Shown here: positions 10,231-23,500 of the stretch, piece by piece | How positions within the stretch are numbered: position 1 is the first letter of the stretch | How the letters are laid out: each line of letters opens with the position of its first letter | DNA from: Adiantum capillus-veneris | Lineage: Eukaryota > Streptophyta > Polypodiopsida > Polypodiales > Pteridaceae | Assembly: GCA_014529385.2 (NCBI GenBank) | Contig: CM043942.1 | Coordinates: 56,481,340-56,545,339 of the forward strand | Length of the DNA: 64,000 nucleotides | Reading direction: 5' to 3' | Position numbers and translations under genes: made by a program | The notes under the pieces: model-generated | The model's database searches: none | The model's input: the letters and a program-made list of their open reading frames with translations, nothing else | What the model was told of the DNA's origin: nothing

Positions 10231-12345
10231 TTTCTACCTCTGATCGAGTTTCATGGTTACCAATAAATGAAGGTCAAGTCTTCAGCGAGACTGTGGTTTA
10301 TTGTCTTTCAATATCGTTGTACCTGCACCGCCATACAGTGATCTGATGTCATTTGGGTGAGCTCATGCTCTAAGTGAATCTCTGGGATGGGAGCTGACAG
10401 AAGTGTAGCACTTCCATCTTTTCTATTCTTGATCTATTTCCATAGCTCCTGAGGCCATTATTCTTCTACTTCCGTAATTGGCAATGGTGCTTGAGAATAC
10501 ACTCCATTTATTGTATTGGCTGCCACCTTCATATTCAATGGTGTTTCATCTACAGGATCTAATCGGTCCTTCTTTTCAATTCCCCCCCATCTAACTTTTG
10601 AATTGTTTCTCGGATTAATACCTCAATTTTTGGAGCAATAGGAATTGATGGTTCCATAAGCGCTTGAGCGGCTTACATGAGCTCCTTGCACATCTTTAGT
10701 CTCTCTTTCTCATAGCTTGGATGAGGGTACTTTAACCACCTATCCTCTTGGGTTTGGTTAGTCTTTAGTCTTGGCTTGTAAGCTTTTACATTGCGTTAAA
10801 AGGTTTGAACACCTTGTCTGCCAAGAAAGAACCTCTCGATGGTATATCCAATGGTTTTTTAATCTCGTTATTTCCCTGTTCCTCTGTTTCCAGTAATTTG
10901 GTTTCCAATTTTGTTTTTTCCTTTTCTCTCTTGGCTTTCACCTTGTCTCGTTTTGCCTTCCAAGATTTCCTAGGGGTTCGGACAAACAAGTTTTCTATCT
11001 CTATTTGGCTGGCTTGGACATTATGTGCTGCCTCATGTGCTTGAGCTCTAGTGATCGCATTTATTGGAATGTTTGGCTCTATTTTTGATCCACTGGAGCT
11101 CGGCACAATCCCCATTTTGTTCATGGTTGCTTTCCCTTTGTTGTCAGGGTTTTTTGGACAGTGTGCAATGAGATGGTCGGTCGCACATCCATCATAGAAT
11201 CCAAAAAGTTTTACCCGTTCTCCTTTGTTTGGACAAATTCTCACCCAATGATCACCACGATTCATAGCATGGTCCTACAGGTGGTGGAGAAGCTAATGGA
11301 TCCCCCATCAGTTGTCCTGCTCTAGAAGGATACCCCTTAGGTTTGTAGCCCTGATTTTCCATGAACATGAGCATATTCTCATCGACCAAGTAATGATTTG
11401 TAGTTGTTTGTGCTATGTATGAGGGATCGGGTATCTCTTCAGGAATTATCCATGGTTTGTGTCCCTCTGGAGAATATGCATTCCCATCAAATCCCCTTTT
11501 GTAAAGTATTGTCCGATTCTTCTCGATACGAGACTACTTAAACCATACTTTGATTAGAAGGTGGTTCTATGGGTTGAGAAATCCTTACCATAGTCCTATT
11601 TTCCTAGGGTAGGTGAGGTTGATGTCCCAACATAGGTTGAGCTTTTTCCTGCCCCAAGATTGCGTTATTTGGCCCTACTTGGTACCTCAGAGGGGGCGGA
11701 AATTTTTGCCCTCCATGTGGTCCGTATTGTCTCTCTCTAACATAGTTCTGATTATAGAAAAATTTGTGAGTTTCATGGTTTGTCCATTTTTGTTTGGTAG
11801 TACACCACTTCAATATTCGCTATGCGTTTACTCCTAGCTTTTGTTGAAGGTTGCACCACTGGTTGGATGATCTCCTCCACAGGTGTCACATTTTTGGGTG
11901 GACGGTTGTCGTGTATTCAGGTTCGTCATGTTTCCTTGGTTTATCCTCCTGATCACTTCCTCAATCATTTGATCAGTGGTTGTGGACTCACTAGTGGTTG
12001 AAGATGTGCTACTCGTCCCTTGATCTGTGTCTTCAGTCACCTCTCCGTATGCCTTGCAATTATCTACCAGATACAACGCCTCCTTTGCGACTTGCTCAAA
12101 AGTTACACATGCCTTCAAGTGCAAGTCCTTTTTGAGCGTGTCATTTCGCAATCCTTCTATGAAAAGTAATGATATTCTTTCATCTTGAGGTAGTTCTTGA
12201 GTAGGGAATCTCTCTATGTACTGCTTGAAACGGAGTGATGCTTCCTTCACTTTCGCTTTCTCCTTTTTCCTAAATGCATAGATCTGGGAGATAGTGTTAT
12301 GCTTGATCCCCCTCTTTGAGAATTCCTCAGCGAATTCTCGGCACT
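10231..12345 (-). pseudogene. gag: Reverse Gypsy copy 2: gag, nucleocapsid and linker
   Basis: Read from 12,345 down. REFAEEFSKRGIKHN and the frame 12,250-11,834 (KEASLRFKQYIERFPTQELP; FIEGLRNDTLKKDLHLKAC) are gag core. CDTCGGDHPTSGAT is a first knuckle that has lost its last Cys. Frame 11,265-10,786 holds DHWVRICP (second knuckle, frame break just upstream) and GFYDGCATDHLIAHC (third knuckle, first Cys now Tyr), then NPDNKGKATMNKMGIVP and NAITRAQAHEA. The linker follows with several stops (PNDIRSLYGGAGT matches PGDIQLLYGDAGT of copy 1). The homology starts abruptly at 12,345, so the 5' end of this copy is gone. Confidence 0.7.
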
Positions 12346-13039
12346 ACTTCTCACAAACAATAAAACCCATAATGCAAGGAATATTATTATGATCAAGAAG
12401 GTGCAAAGAGGGCTAAGGATACTTAAGGCTCTTTTTCTATTGAATTTTTTTCCAAGAAAAAGAAGGATAGTTTGTGCCTCAAATGCCTTTCCAAAAAGAT
12501 TACAAAGAAAAATTGCCCTTTGAATAGAAGCACAAAGTTGGAAAACAGCAAGTGCATTAAGAAGGTAGATAAAGGTAAGGAAAATGCAGTAAAATTCAAG
12601 TTTAAATTTTTCTCAAGTGGAAGTCTGTCACTCCATAGAAGCATACGAGTCCTTGCTTATAGATTCAATGGGGCAGTAGCCAATTGGTCCACATGATATA
12701 GTCTACTATTGTGAAAGATTGTGAGCATGGGGAAAAGACTATGATCTAGATGAATTTAGGGGGGTTTCGGTACCTTATGTTTTATGCCAAGATTATATTA
12801 TGACATCAAGTTATTAGAATGTCTGCTAAATGTGGATTTGAAGCCATTTAGTGAGGTTTGATTCATGTGAGCTAGAGTGTAGAGATGTTTCCATAATGAA
12901 ACTTTACGGACTAAAACTATAGTGCTCAACATGCTCTCTAAGCCTATCTTTACGACATGCCAATCGAGGTCTAGACGAGAATGGTAGTTTATCATTTATG
13001 GAGGCCGCTTCTATTGTTTTTTGGACCGACCTTGAGATG
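12346..13039. other. No gene; sequence between Gypsy copy 2 and an LTR
   Basis: Nothing recognisable was found. A short Lys/Ser-rich open frame on + (12,472-12,696) has no domain. The stretch separates the abrupt 5' truncation of Gypsy copy 2 from the LTR that starts at 13,040. Confidence 0.4.
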
Positions 13040-13185
13040 TGTTGGGTTTGTGGCTTTTTGCTTAGCACCAACAACTAGCATGTGAGAACCATCTCTTGTA
13101 TATGAAGTAGTCCAGTAAGCATGTGAAATCGCATATATTAGCACATGTGGCAGATGTGTTGCATATGATTTTGAATGCCATCCTA
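13040..13185 (+). repeat. Truncated LTR of a noncoding LTR element (copy 1)
   Basis: Begins TGTTGGGTTTGTGG and matches the complete LTR at 17,411-17,737 over its first ~150 bases (shared blocks include GTGAGAACCATCTCTTGTA and TTAGCACATGTGG). It is broken after a CCATCCTA block by the start of a DR1 repeat (GAGGCAGTCCGGGG). Confidence 0.65.
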
Positions 13186-13358
13186 GTGAGGCAGTCCGGG
13201 GCGAGAAACAAGAAGAGTGGCCTCTAAGCACCCTTCTAGGCTCCTATGCTGCTCAATTGGGTTGGGGTTGGAAAAAACAACAAACACACACACAAACCCG
13301 CAACCTAACCCTACACAAATTTGGGGCACCACCTAGTTTTGGATGCGAACTAGGACGC

Positions 13359-13434
<76 letters not shown>

Positions 13435-15636
13435 CTCGGGCTGCTTTGAAATGTTCAATAGTGATCAAGCAAACACAATTATATATGTAAGAAAAAGAGA
13501 GAAGGGGGAGGGGGTGCTTGTTGCATTAATACCTTCTTACAAATCTGTCATGACCAATCAAAGCGAGATTAGTATTTGTTCAACATAGCTTGAGTAAATT
13601 ACACCACAACACATCACAAGAAAAGCCACCCCAATCACTGTCTTAAGGCCAGGGAGTCCTCTCCACCCTGTTGACCTCTTATAGTATGTGGAATTTATGG
13701 TTGAATTGATGACAACACCCAGAGACAAGTTATCAAGAACTTAAAAAAACACCAAGACACTTACACATCATTGTTGTCCATTACTTTACGTTGGAAGAGA
13801 GACAAAGTATCCAAGCTTAGTCCAAATCCACCCTCCTTGATTCAGCAAAATGTTGGGCTTACACTAGTAGGAGAAATGATATATTTCCTACTCTCAATTG
13901 AATGATCACTCTCTCTTACAATGGCATAGAGTTACCTTGCTAATCACCCCTAATACAACACATGCATATGCATAAGACAATGAGATTCCACTCAAGAGAT
14001 CCTTCTAGAGAGGTTGAACTTGGATTCTCAAGCTATAGCATAGTGCTCTTGCTTATGGCTCCCCCCTTTTTATGCTAGCTACACCCTCCTTTTATAGAAA
14101 TTTTGAGGGCTAGGGTTACTCCTCTAACCATGGTTGGGTTAGATTTTCAGCACTTATCTAATTTCTTTTGCTTGGAGTTATCAAGAAGTTGGTGGGGATA
14201 GATGAAGAAGAGAGAGAGGAGAGAAGGGGAGGTGATAGGACTTTTCATAGTAGGTTAGTGTTAGTAAATTAGTAGAGTTAGTATTTTTATTAATGTACAA
14301 ATGGAATTGGATATTTACAATGGAAGTATCCATGTAGGATACAAATAAGGAAGAAAAACCTCTTAATAGGTAAGAAAACATGGATTTCTTACAATGTTGA
14401 TGCTCCAAGTGTCTTGAGTAGGGTCAATTTCGACGCTTGTTGACGGTCCATTAGCTTTGATGGTACATTTTTTCTCCACTCTTGACCTTCCTTGGAAGCC
14501 AAGGTAAGTGAACATGAGTAATCAATCACCATGATGTTGTCTTTCAAGAGAAGAGGCTGAATTTTGTGGTTTTTTTGATAGATATGGGTAATATGGATGA
14601 GGAAAAATGAGACTAGGTGGTCAATTTTGGAATGGAAGTGTGTGTAGGAGACATGAGTTCACCATGGTTTCTCTTATTCTTCAAGGTTGAGAAGAAGGTG
14701 AGTAGGGTGCAGAGAGGAGTGGTGAGAGAGGTAGAGATGATGAGTGGAGAAGTGTGTGTGAAAGAGGAAAATGATAAAGTGGAAGAGGGAGTGTGGCTGC
14801 ATAGCATGGGCAAACTGGGGTCCACCAATAAAATCATAGCTCACAGTTCGTAGCTCAAAAAAATATGAAAACATTTGAGGTAAAAATTCAGCTCACAAGC
14901 TACAACTTTTTTTTGTATCACCTTTTCAAATTCGGGGAGCATGTGATCTTTAAAAATTCAGCAAAACCGACTGTTTTTTCCACTGCACAAAGTCCTTGTG
15001 AGGTCCTTCTTTGGATGATTCTTTTGAATACCTCCAAGAGTGAGCCCCCCATAGTGCATGCATGCATGCCACATACCCTTGACCTTATTTGGTAGGTCTA
15101 TAATTGAAGATATTGTTGAGATCATGATATAAGTGAATAGTACAACTAAGAAAATCAAATATTGAGGGATCTAAAAAAATATGTGCATGTCAAATATAAA
15201 TAATATAGGTGGAGAAAATATAAAGGGGTCAAAATAAATCTCTCTCATTATAAGTCTACCATAAAAAGATGAATATTTTTGGTGGTCTAATTTATGAGAG
15301 TAATAGAGAATAGATGTAGGAAGGAAAAAATGACAATAGTGAAAAAATATACATATAAATAAACTAGTTCTTTTGGATTTTTGTTGGGATGGAGTTACAC
15401 CAAAAATAAGAGAAGCGTGCATGAAGTTATTTTTATATGGAATAAAGAGTATGCAAAATGGTAAGAAAAAATATGGTAATGTTGAGTCAATGTACATAGC
15501 ATAAATAACACACCATAGGTAGAAATATTTAAATAAATACCAAAATAATTATGAAAAATCCTTTTATTTAGGCCCTATATACAATGAAATATTTACACAC
15601 AAATGGGCCATAATATACTTATATTTTTTATCGGTA
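13186..15636 (-). repeat. DR1 dispersed repeat, near full-length copy B
   Basis: About 2.45 kb of noncoding sequence. It begins GAGGCAGTCCGGGGCGAG, carries an (AG)36 array at 13,361-13,432, the landmark GGGCAAACTGGGGTCC at 14,808-14,824, and a right-hand block CCCTATATACAATG...TTTACACACAAA (about 15,570-15,610). All these recur in the same order in the copies at 49,130-50,960 and, reversed, 32,237-34,828. It sits inside the LTR element of 13,040-18,155, so it is a younger insertion, with loss of some host sequence at the site. Strand is relative to the DR1 TATA box. Confidence 0.65.
13361..13432. repeat. (AG)36 microsatellite within DR1 copy B
   Basis: Uninterrupted AG dinucleotides. Open frames here (Arg-Glu or Ser-Leu runs) are artefacts of the repeat. 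Confidence 0.98.
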
Positions 15637-17410
15637 GACCCAAGAGGCCACTACCCACCATTAGATGGGTTGAACGAAAGAATAGTAGATAACACTAATT
15701 AGCATTTAGTGTGTGCACTAGTCCACATTTGCACTTATGTTTGAGTAACATGCAATTAGGAAATTGTATTTGGTGATTGGAAGCACAAAAATACTCAATT
15801 TTTAGTTGATTTTGGAGCCACAAGTATCCTTCCACTCACATGTTTTCAAATAATAATTTATAACTGGAGCTAGTGATCGACAAGAGATTTCCATAGAGCC
15901 TTCGAACACTCAACTTTGAGCACTGGAGCACCCTAAGCCCATTCTCCATTCTTTTCTATAACTAGGTGTGTGTGGATATTTGTGTATGTGTGCCCCTACT
16001 TAAGTGAACATAAAACTATTATCTTCAACCTGCCTCACCAAAAACCCATGTGGTCAAGGTGGAAAAGGCCACCAAGAATAGCATTCCTATTTTTAGGAAC
16101 GGAAACGTGGGAAAATTTAAAATAGCGGTCCAATTGTGGCATTGGCAGCTTAGGTGGGTTTGTAGGGGAACACAGTGTAGCCTAGCTCCTTTCCTTGATT
16201 CACACACACACAAATTTCTATCAAGCCCAATTTTGGCTCTGCAAGACATGGTTCTTGCTCCACCTAACTATAGCACTTTGGCTCTACTGGCTTGCATTCT
16301 GGCATGAGCATCCTGCATAGTGCCCATTCCCCTCGGCTCCAACCTGACCCTTGTGAGGGACATATTACCACGAGACATTATCCCTAAAGGCTTTGACATA
16401 TGAGCAAGATAGCAAGGAGTCTTTTCCACCTACAAAAAATCTACAAGCAACAAAATTCTCGCTTTTCAAAGGAATTTTTCCAAGGATTTGAGCTCCAAGA
16501 AAATCAAGCCTAGAGAAAATGCTTCAATCTTTTTAAGGAAAATCTTAAGAGAGAGCTTTATAATAGCCTAGCAAAAGCATTGACTTGAAAGCTTCAACCA
16601 AAGGCTCCAAAAGGGGATTTATGAGCTTCAAAGAATTTTGTCTAAAGGCAAAAGGAACTTTGAACACATTCAAGCAAAAGGATTTCATAAAATCAAAGCT
16701 GAGCTTGAAGTAAATGTTTCTCGAGCATCAACAGTTTCTTCGAACACACAAAGCAAAGCTTCAAAGAATTTCTCTCACTAGAATAATTTGTCATTCAAAG
16801 TTAAATTTTTCATCTGAGCACAATAAAGCAATGTATGTCACAGTCATCAGCTCTTGAGAATGTGAAATTGTACGAAGTTCAAAAAATGTCTTTGGGTTGA
16901 ATATCCAAATGCTAAGACAGCTCCAAGACACATTTGAGGAGAGAAAAAACATTTCAAGGAGAGGAGCATATACATTAGCAACCTCTCATTTTAATCATTA
17001 TTTTCCTGCATTACATATAGTCTTGCATCAAATAAAAGTGTCTAGAACTACTACGTGCCCAAATATTTAAAGGATTGGTGAGTTTTAAAGCATGTAGTAG
17101 TACTAGAAGCATTTGAACAACGGCACTATAGAAGAGATGGATACAAAGCCAGTAGCCCATGACATGCCAAAGGCAGTGGAGACTTGTAGAAAAAATATGG
17201 GTGAGACCCATGATAGAGTCGTCTTGGTGGAGAGCTTGGTCTATAGTGGACAGTTTGGTCCTAGGAGACTCTTGTTAAAGGAGAGATGTGGTTACAGCGT
17301 TCGTGGCACCATAGCCCAAAGAGTCATTATAACTTGTGTGGTTTGGTCTTTATGTCGGTTGAGCTCCTTGTAGTTGGTCACTACTCTATAAAAAAGTTCA
17401 AGGGGAGCTT
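15637..17410 (+). mobile_element. Internal region of noncoding LTR element, copy 1
   Basis: No coding sequence. Its first ~320 bases (TAGACCCAAGAGGCCACTAC through AAGCCCATTCT, to about 15,955) are repeated at 17,823-18,155 after the next LTR. The end, AAGTTCAAGGGGAGCTT directly before the LTR at 17,411, is polypurine-rich and could be the polypurine tract. The middle (about 16,400-16,900) is rich in repeated AGCTTCAAAG/GAAATTT-like words and has no ORF of note. The lack of genes suggests a nonautonomous element. Confidence 0.5.
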
Positions 17411-17737
17411 TGTTGGGTTTGTGGTCATTTGCGTATCACTAACAATTGGTGTGTGAGAACCATCTCTTGTACAGTAAGCACTCAAGAAAGCATGTAAGCA
17501 TGTGAGGGCACATGGATTAGCACATGTGGAAAATGAGTTTCAAAAGAGTCAAAATTCCATCCCAATAAACATGGATTGTCCACATTTTATGGAGCCACTC
17601 TTGACCATTGGAGAGTTTCCCCTTGTCCCTTAGGAAAAGGCACCTGTGACCCTTGAGAGGTGCATCTCTAAGTTCTAGTATAATTATCAATGCTACCACC
17701 ATGAATGCTAGTCTCATTGATCCACCCTAGCCCAACA
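17411..17737 (+). repeat. Complete LTR of noncoding LTR element (327 bp)
   Basis: Starts TGTTGGG and ends CCCAACA, a perfect 7-bp terminal inverted repeat with TG...CA ends. It is preceded by a polypurine-rich stretch and followed after AAG by a primer-site match. It can thus serve both as 3' LTR of copy 1 and as 5' LTR of the next unit. Confidence 0.75.
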
Positions 17738-18155
17738 AAGTGGTATTAGAGGTTTGGTGATATTAGCATTCTCTAATTAATCTCCCTAATTGCATATACC
17801 AATTATTGAGCCCTAACCTACCCATGTGAGCGCTTGGTAGGCCCAAGAGACCACTACCCTCCATGGATAAGATGGTTTGAATTGAAGAATAATAGGTTGC
17901 ATTAATTAGCATTTAGTGTGTGCACTAGTCTGCATTTGAATTAAAATTTGATTAGCATGCAATTAGGCAATTGCATTTGTTGATTGGAAACACAAAAATC
18001 CTCAATTTTTAGTAGATTTTGGAGCCACAATTAGTCCTTCCACCCACATGTTTTCAAAGCATTATTTATGCGTGGAGTTAGTGCTTGAAAAGAGCTTCCC
18101 ATAGAGCCTTGAACACTCAATTCTGACCACGAGAGAATCCTTAACCCATTCTGAT
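17738..18155 (+). mobile_element. Start of internal region of noncoding LTR element, copy 2
   Basis: After the primer site, about 85 bases lead to a ~330-base block that repeats 15,640-15,955 (GGCCCAAGAGACCACTACCC; TTTGGAGCCACAATTAGTCC). Similarity stops sharply after CCCATTCT at about 18,155, where unrelated LTR-promoter-like sequence begins. Copy 2 is therefore truncated or interrupted there. Confidence 0.6.
17741..17751 (+). other. Primer-binding site, initiator Met tRNA type
   Basis: TGGTATTAGAG differs by one base from TGGTATCAGAG, the usual primer site of plant Copia-type elements. It lies three bases after the LTR end, the normal spacing. Confidence 0.7.
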
Positions 18156-19334
<1,179 letters not shown>

Positions 19335-20450
19335 TCTTGGTTAACTTGAAATATCCACAAGCACCAAAACCAAGCCATGAACTCTATTGGTGATTGTAGA
19401 TCTATGTCATGAATGTGCATGCCACTCCAAATAAGCCTTTGCTAAACACTACGGCCCATAACACCTAGTGTGCATGCATTTAGAAAATACAAACCTGAAC
19501 CTGCATATCCATGATCACACTTTCCAATACTTGTGGCAAATATGATGCTCATAACACACATGAAATTGAAGTGTAAATAATTTTGAAAAGAAACTAAATA
19601 CCTGTTTACTGCAATCATTTGTGAGCCTTGCTGAAACGTTTGAACCATAATAGACTGTGAAACATAAGTCACTTCTAGGTACAAACAATGAAACATTTTC
19701 ATTCATAATACATAGCCTTGCTATATGCATAAACAACCATATGTTAATGCTGTTTAGTGGCACTTGTAACCTTAACAAGCCGCTCTAAGTATCCAACAAT
19801 TTTTTACCATTGAAATTGTTCCTAATACCACATGTGCAAAATGGTCTATTAAGAAAATTGACTAGCACCTAGGGACTTTGTTGTAACACATAATTGAAGT
19901 AGTGGGTGCCAATGTCAGTCCTAGAGACTCATATTCTCTACACGTGGAATATGTCTCAACTAAGGATTTCTAAAAAAAGAACATCCTTCAAGTATGAGAT
20001 GTACTTGTGTGTGGAGGGACATGAGTGAGAGGGACCCTTATATACTTTTCTCCATACTGGCTAAACCAAACTCCTTGAGTTCCTAGATTGCATCCCATGT
20101 GGCAACATGTGCCAAATAAATCCTACAAATAAATTCATAACTGCATAATGTAGAAATTTTTTGGGGACACTGCGGCCCAAAATTCTTTGCTCTTACATTA
20201 CCTTGTCATATCTCTGAAGAGAAAAATGGATGAAAGCATTCAAGCTTAGTCATATGACTGGAAAAAGTCAAGCAAAGCATATTCAAAAGGAATAAAACCT
20301 TACCCAGACTCATGTGCATTTTCCAAACTTGAAAGAAACAATTGGGAAAAACAAGCAGTAGAAATTGGTAACCCTGGGTGTTGCCTTTACAATCCAAACC
20401 ACGTGGTTAACTTCATGTTTAAAATTTTTTTGACACCAACCAAGAAAATT
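19335..20450 (+). repeat. Dispersed repeat DR2, copy 1
   Basis: About 1.1 kb shared with 54,690-55,875. The right part (19,739-20,450) matches in the same orientation, for example GACTCATATTCTCTACACGTGG and CTAAACCAAACTCCTTGAGTT. The left part (19,335-19,738) matches 54,690-55,078 only in reverse complement, for example the block containing CATTGTTTGTACCTAGAAGTGACTTAT. No coding capacity was recognised. Confidence 0.7.
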
Positions 20451-21899
20451 GAAATTTCCACTGCCTCTTGGTAGATTGCGGACTGCTTTCCTTGAAAGTA
20501 CAACTGTGCTAAGCTCAAATCATGGTTATCAAAACCTATGGAGTGATTGTGTATTAGCTAGGTGTGAAATACCCCCAATGAAAATAGTCGTAGCAGATTT
20601 TTTCATGTGTCTACACAAGAGATTGCCTGTGTGGAGGCTCTCTTAATCTATATATGTTGTACCATGAATTGGTTGCTTGATAGCTATGCAATTCCTACTT
20701 GCTACCAATAAAAGATGTCATTTGGATTGGCATCACCTTGTGCATAGAGCCAATTATATCAAGTGCTCACCATTGTACAATCAAAAGCCCATCTGCCAGC
20801 CTCAATTATTCTTGGACAGAGTAGATAATGTTATTGCAGAAGCGTATAGAATGATGGGGTGTTGTACGTCCATTGTACTTGTATGCCATGCATAATTAAT
20901 TTTTTTAAAAGAATAATAAGCCCTTGGATTCAATGAAAGTCTCATCCGTGTGAGCCCCTGGTATACGTGCCTTTAACAATTACACTAGCATAGATACATC
21001 ATAGTGGATCGTTGTGTAAATTGTGAGCTTATACAATGACAAATATGTTTGCCATTATACTTGATCTGAAGTCAATTGATAGTACCCTAGCATGAAGTCT
21101 AGCAAAGCACTTTGCTTTGCACAGTAGATAAATATTTTGGAAATGAAAGGTTAAAATTTTAAAAAAACAAGTACAACTTGAAATTTACTAACCTTTGTCA
21201 CCCCATTGAGACGAGTAAATACATGGCTCATAGCCATGTATGTTGAAAAATTTCGAGCTATTGAATGTACCCTATATGCCATCATGGCTTGGGTCCTACC
21301 GACCTCCAAGGATGAAATCAGATAGACATGATGCCATGTTTCCCGAAGTCCATATGCTAATAGCATATTCCAAACTTTGGAAACTTCTACGCAAGATGCC
21401 CTGAAGTGACGCCTTACTTTACATAAGTTCATTAAAAAGATGAGAGAGAACGCATCCTGAGTGCTCATAGCTATCAGGTGCTCTTGGTGATGCACATATG
21501 TCAAAGCAAAAAAGAGTCGACCTTGTTGAACTTTTGTAAAGAAAATAAGCCGTGCCAAAGCGTACGTCTTATTAAGAATCCTTAGATTTTCCAATCATGA
21601 AATAGATAGCTCAAGAAGCTTAGCTTTCAAATTTCATCTTATTACCAATCTCTACTTGACCAAAACAATGTTTGCTTGTCAAGTTGGCATTGTAGAAAAT
21701 CCTGCAAAGGTGAATAAGCTCAACATTGAAACTTAAAATTAATATACTTACCAATTTTGATAACCACTACTTGTGGCATCGGAAGTCAGAACATCTAGTG
21801 GCATGATTGCATTTTCAATGTACTTCACATACCTATTTGCCTACACTTTGGCAAGTTACAATGATATTGAAATGATTATGTATCCAATGCATACATAAA
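20451..21899. other. No recognised gene; one unexplained 147-codon frame on the minus strand
   Basis: The minus frame 21,594-21,151 (MENLRILNKTYALARLIFFT..., rich in Ser, Leu, Val and His) has no domain I recognise and no promoter or splice context that supports it. The short frames at 20,449-20,895 are equally unsupported. The stretch otherwise appears noncoding. Confidence 0.25.
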
Positions 21900-22570
21900 T
21901 ATGGAGCCTTGATCCTGAAAGCCTTGCTTTTGACTAATCTATCTTTAGGAGACCCATTAACCTTGCATGCTTAGCATAATTCCATGCCCCCTTGGTCTTA
22001 CCATTTCCCTACCCCTGAACCTTGCATGCCTAGCCTAGAGCCGTGCCCCTTGGTCCTACCATTTCCTTAACATTATAACTCCCCCATTTGAGAAATGTTT
22101 TTGTCTTTGAAGACATTCTTTTTAATTGCTACTTAAGAACATAAATGGTTTCCCACTTGGGCTTGTTGATTGCACAAAATCTCCCATGCAAGAGAATTGT
22201 GCATGCCATTCTTCACCTAGCCTCTCTCCTTTTGTAGACTCCTAGCCTATTCTTTGGAGACCCTTAACCTTTCATGCCTAGCCTCAGGCCATGCCCCCTT
22301 GGTCCAACTTTTACTGTATTCCAAAGCTTGGCATGCCTAGCCTAGGGTTGTTCCCTCTTGGTGCTACCATTACCGTGACACCAAGGGTTTTTACTATATA
22401 CATGTACTTGAGCTTCCACTCCTTGAATTCATAATTCTAAGCACACTCATCGTAAGTACAAAAGATGGGAAGTGCAGCCTCAATTCCAGGACAAAAAGAT
22501 GAGTTTTTTCATGTAGAATAGGTGTTTCCACGGAGCAAGAAGTACCTCAATTGGAGGATGCCCTTGGGAG
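21900..22570 (-). repeat. Dispersed LTR-like repeat DR3, copy 1
   Basis: Holds repeated blocks of the form CCTTGCATGCCTAGCCTA...CCCCTTGGTCCTACCATTTCC, three or four times with drift. It matches 28,450-29,130 along its length, down to CCTCAATTGGAGGA at the right end. The reverse complement of its CATGCCATTCTTCACCTAGCC...GGAGACCC part matches the LTR-like sequence with a TATA box at 60,940-61,070, hence the minus strand call. Confidence 0.6.
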
Positions 22571-23500
22571 CACTACACAAGCCAACCCCATCAACTGAAT
22601 GGGTGCAAGAGCGTATTGTTTGTGTGCACTCTTTTGTTGTTGGATGCTGCCTTGTGGTTCATGTACATGGAGATCAGCAAAGCGTTGTGCCCCAAACTTT
22701 CACCCAAACGCCCTTATGTGTGCATTCTTGCAACCCTAATTACAATATCCATGCAAGCTCTTGAACAACCTTGATCTTCCGACGAGGGATAGAGAGTGAG
22801 AGAGGGAATAGGGGGGGGGGGTTTGTTTGCATGCGAATGGTTATGCATGCCAAGGGGATTGTGGGCTCATTACTAGCCCTTGATCATATTGCAGGCGACC
22901 ATGCAACTCGAGTTGCATGGTGGTTGAGGTTTTCTACCCTTCGTACAACCCAAAAAGGCCAAAGGATGACGGCTGAAGTTGGGAGAAAAAGAGAGAGGGT
23001 TGGTTGGGTGCGGCTACATGTTGGTGAGAGGGAGAGAGGTGGTTGACCAAAGGGATAAAACGAGTGGCTACTAAGGAGATACAGAGAAATGGATGGTAGA
23101 AAGAGTGAGAGAGAGAGAAAGATCTCGTTGCATAGCCATTCAAAAAAGAGAAAAAGTGGCGGCACTTGTTGAGTGATTTGATTGGTTGGGAGACCATGTG
23201 TACAGGAGTTGGCATGCACTAGAGTGTCACCGAGGGAGTTGAGTGGACTAATGTTACTTACTGCATGTTGATGGGGAGGTGATAAGATAAACAAAAGCCA
23301 AAAAGGGTGGGCTAGCACCGCACAACCCCCCAGTTTTCATGCACCCATGGATGGTCCATGTAGGCAAAGAGTTGGCATTGTGCATGACAACAAAAATTGT
23401 AACGAAAAAAAGAGTGGTGTTGTGATGCAATCCAAGGGTAGGTAAGTTGCAAACACCTCTTGTGTATGATGACAATGACATGGTAGGTCTTGTGTGTGAG
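22571..23500. other. No gene; G10 run and 24-bp palindrome
   Basis: Contains a G10 run at 22,811-22,820 and the perfect 24-bp palindrome at 22,898-22,921. Open frames on either strand (22,771-23,046; 23,318-22,884) are purine/pyrimidine-biased overlaps of each other and are not supported as genes. Confidence 0.35.
22898..22921. repeat. Perfect 24-bp palindrome
   Basis: ACCATGCAACTC followed at once by its reverse complement GAGTTGCATGGT, with no spacer. Confidence 0.97.

Noticed and set aside
13257-13588. Arg-Glu and Ser-Leu repeat proteins
   Set aside because: Direct translation of the (AG)n array; the same applies at 18,526-18,815, 26,912-27,188, 31,071-31,301 and 53,893-54,174.
13186-15640. 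Target-site duplication for DR1 copy B
   Set aside because: The host LTR resumes about 260 bases further along than where it broke, so a deletion accompanied the insertion and no clean duplication can be read.
22884-23318. 144-codon minus-strand frame
   Set aside because: Ser/Leu-rich from a purine-rich + strand, overlapping other frames, no motif.
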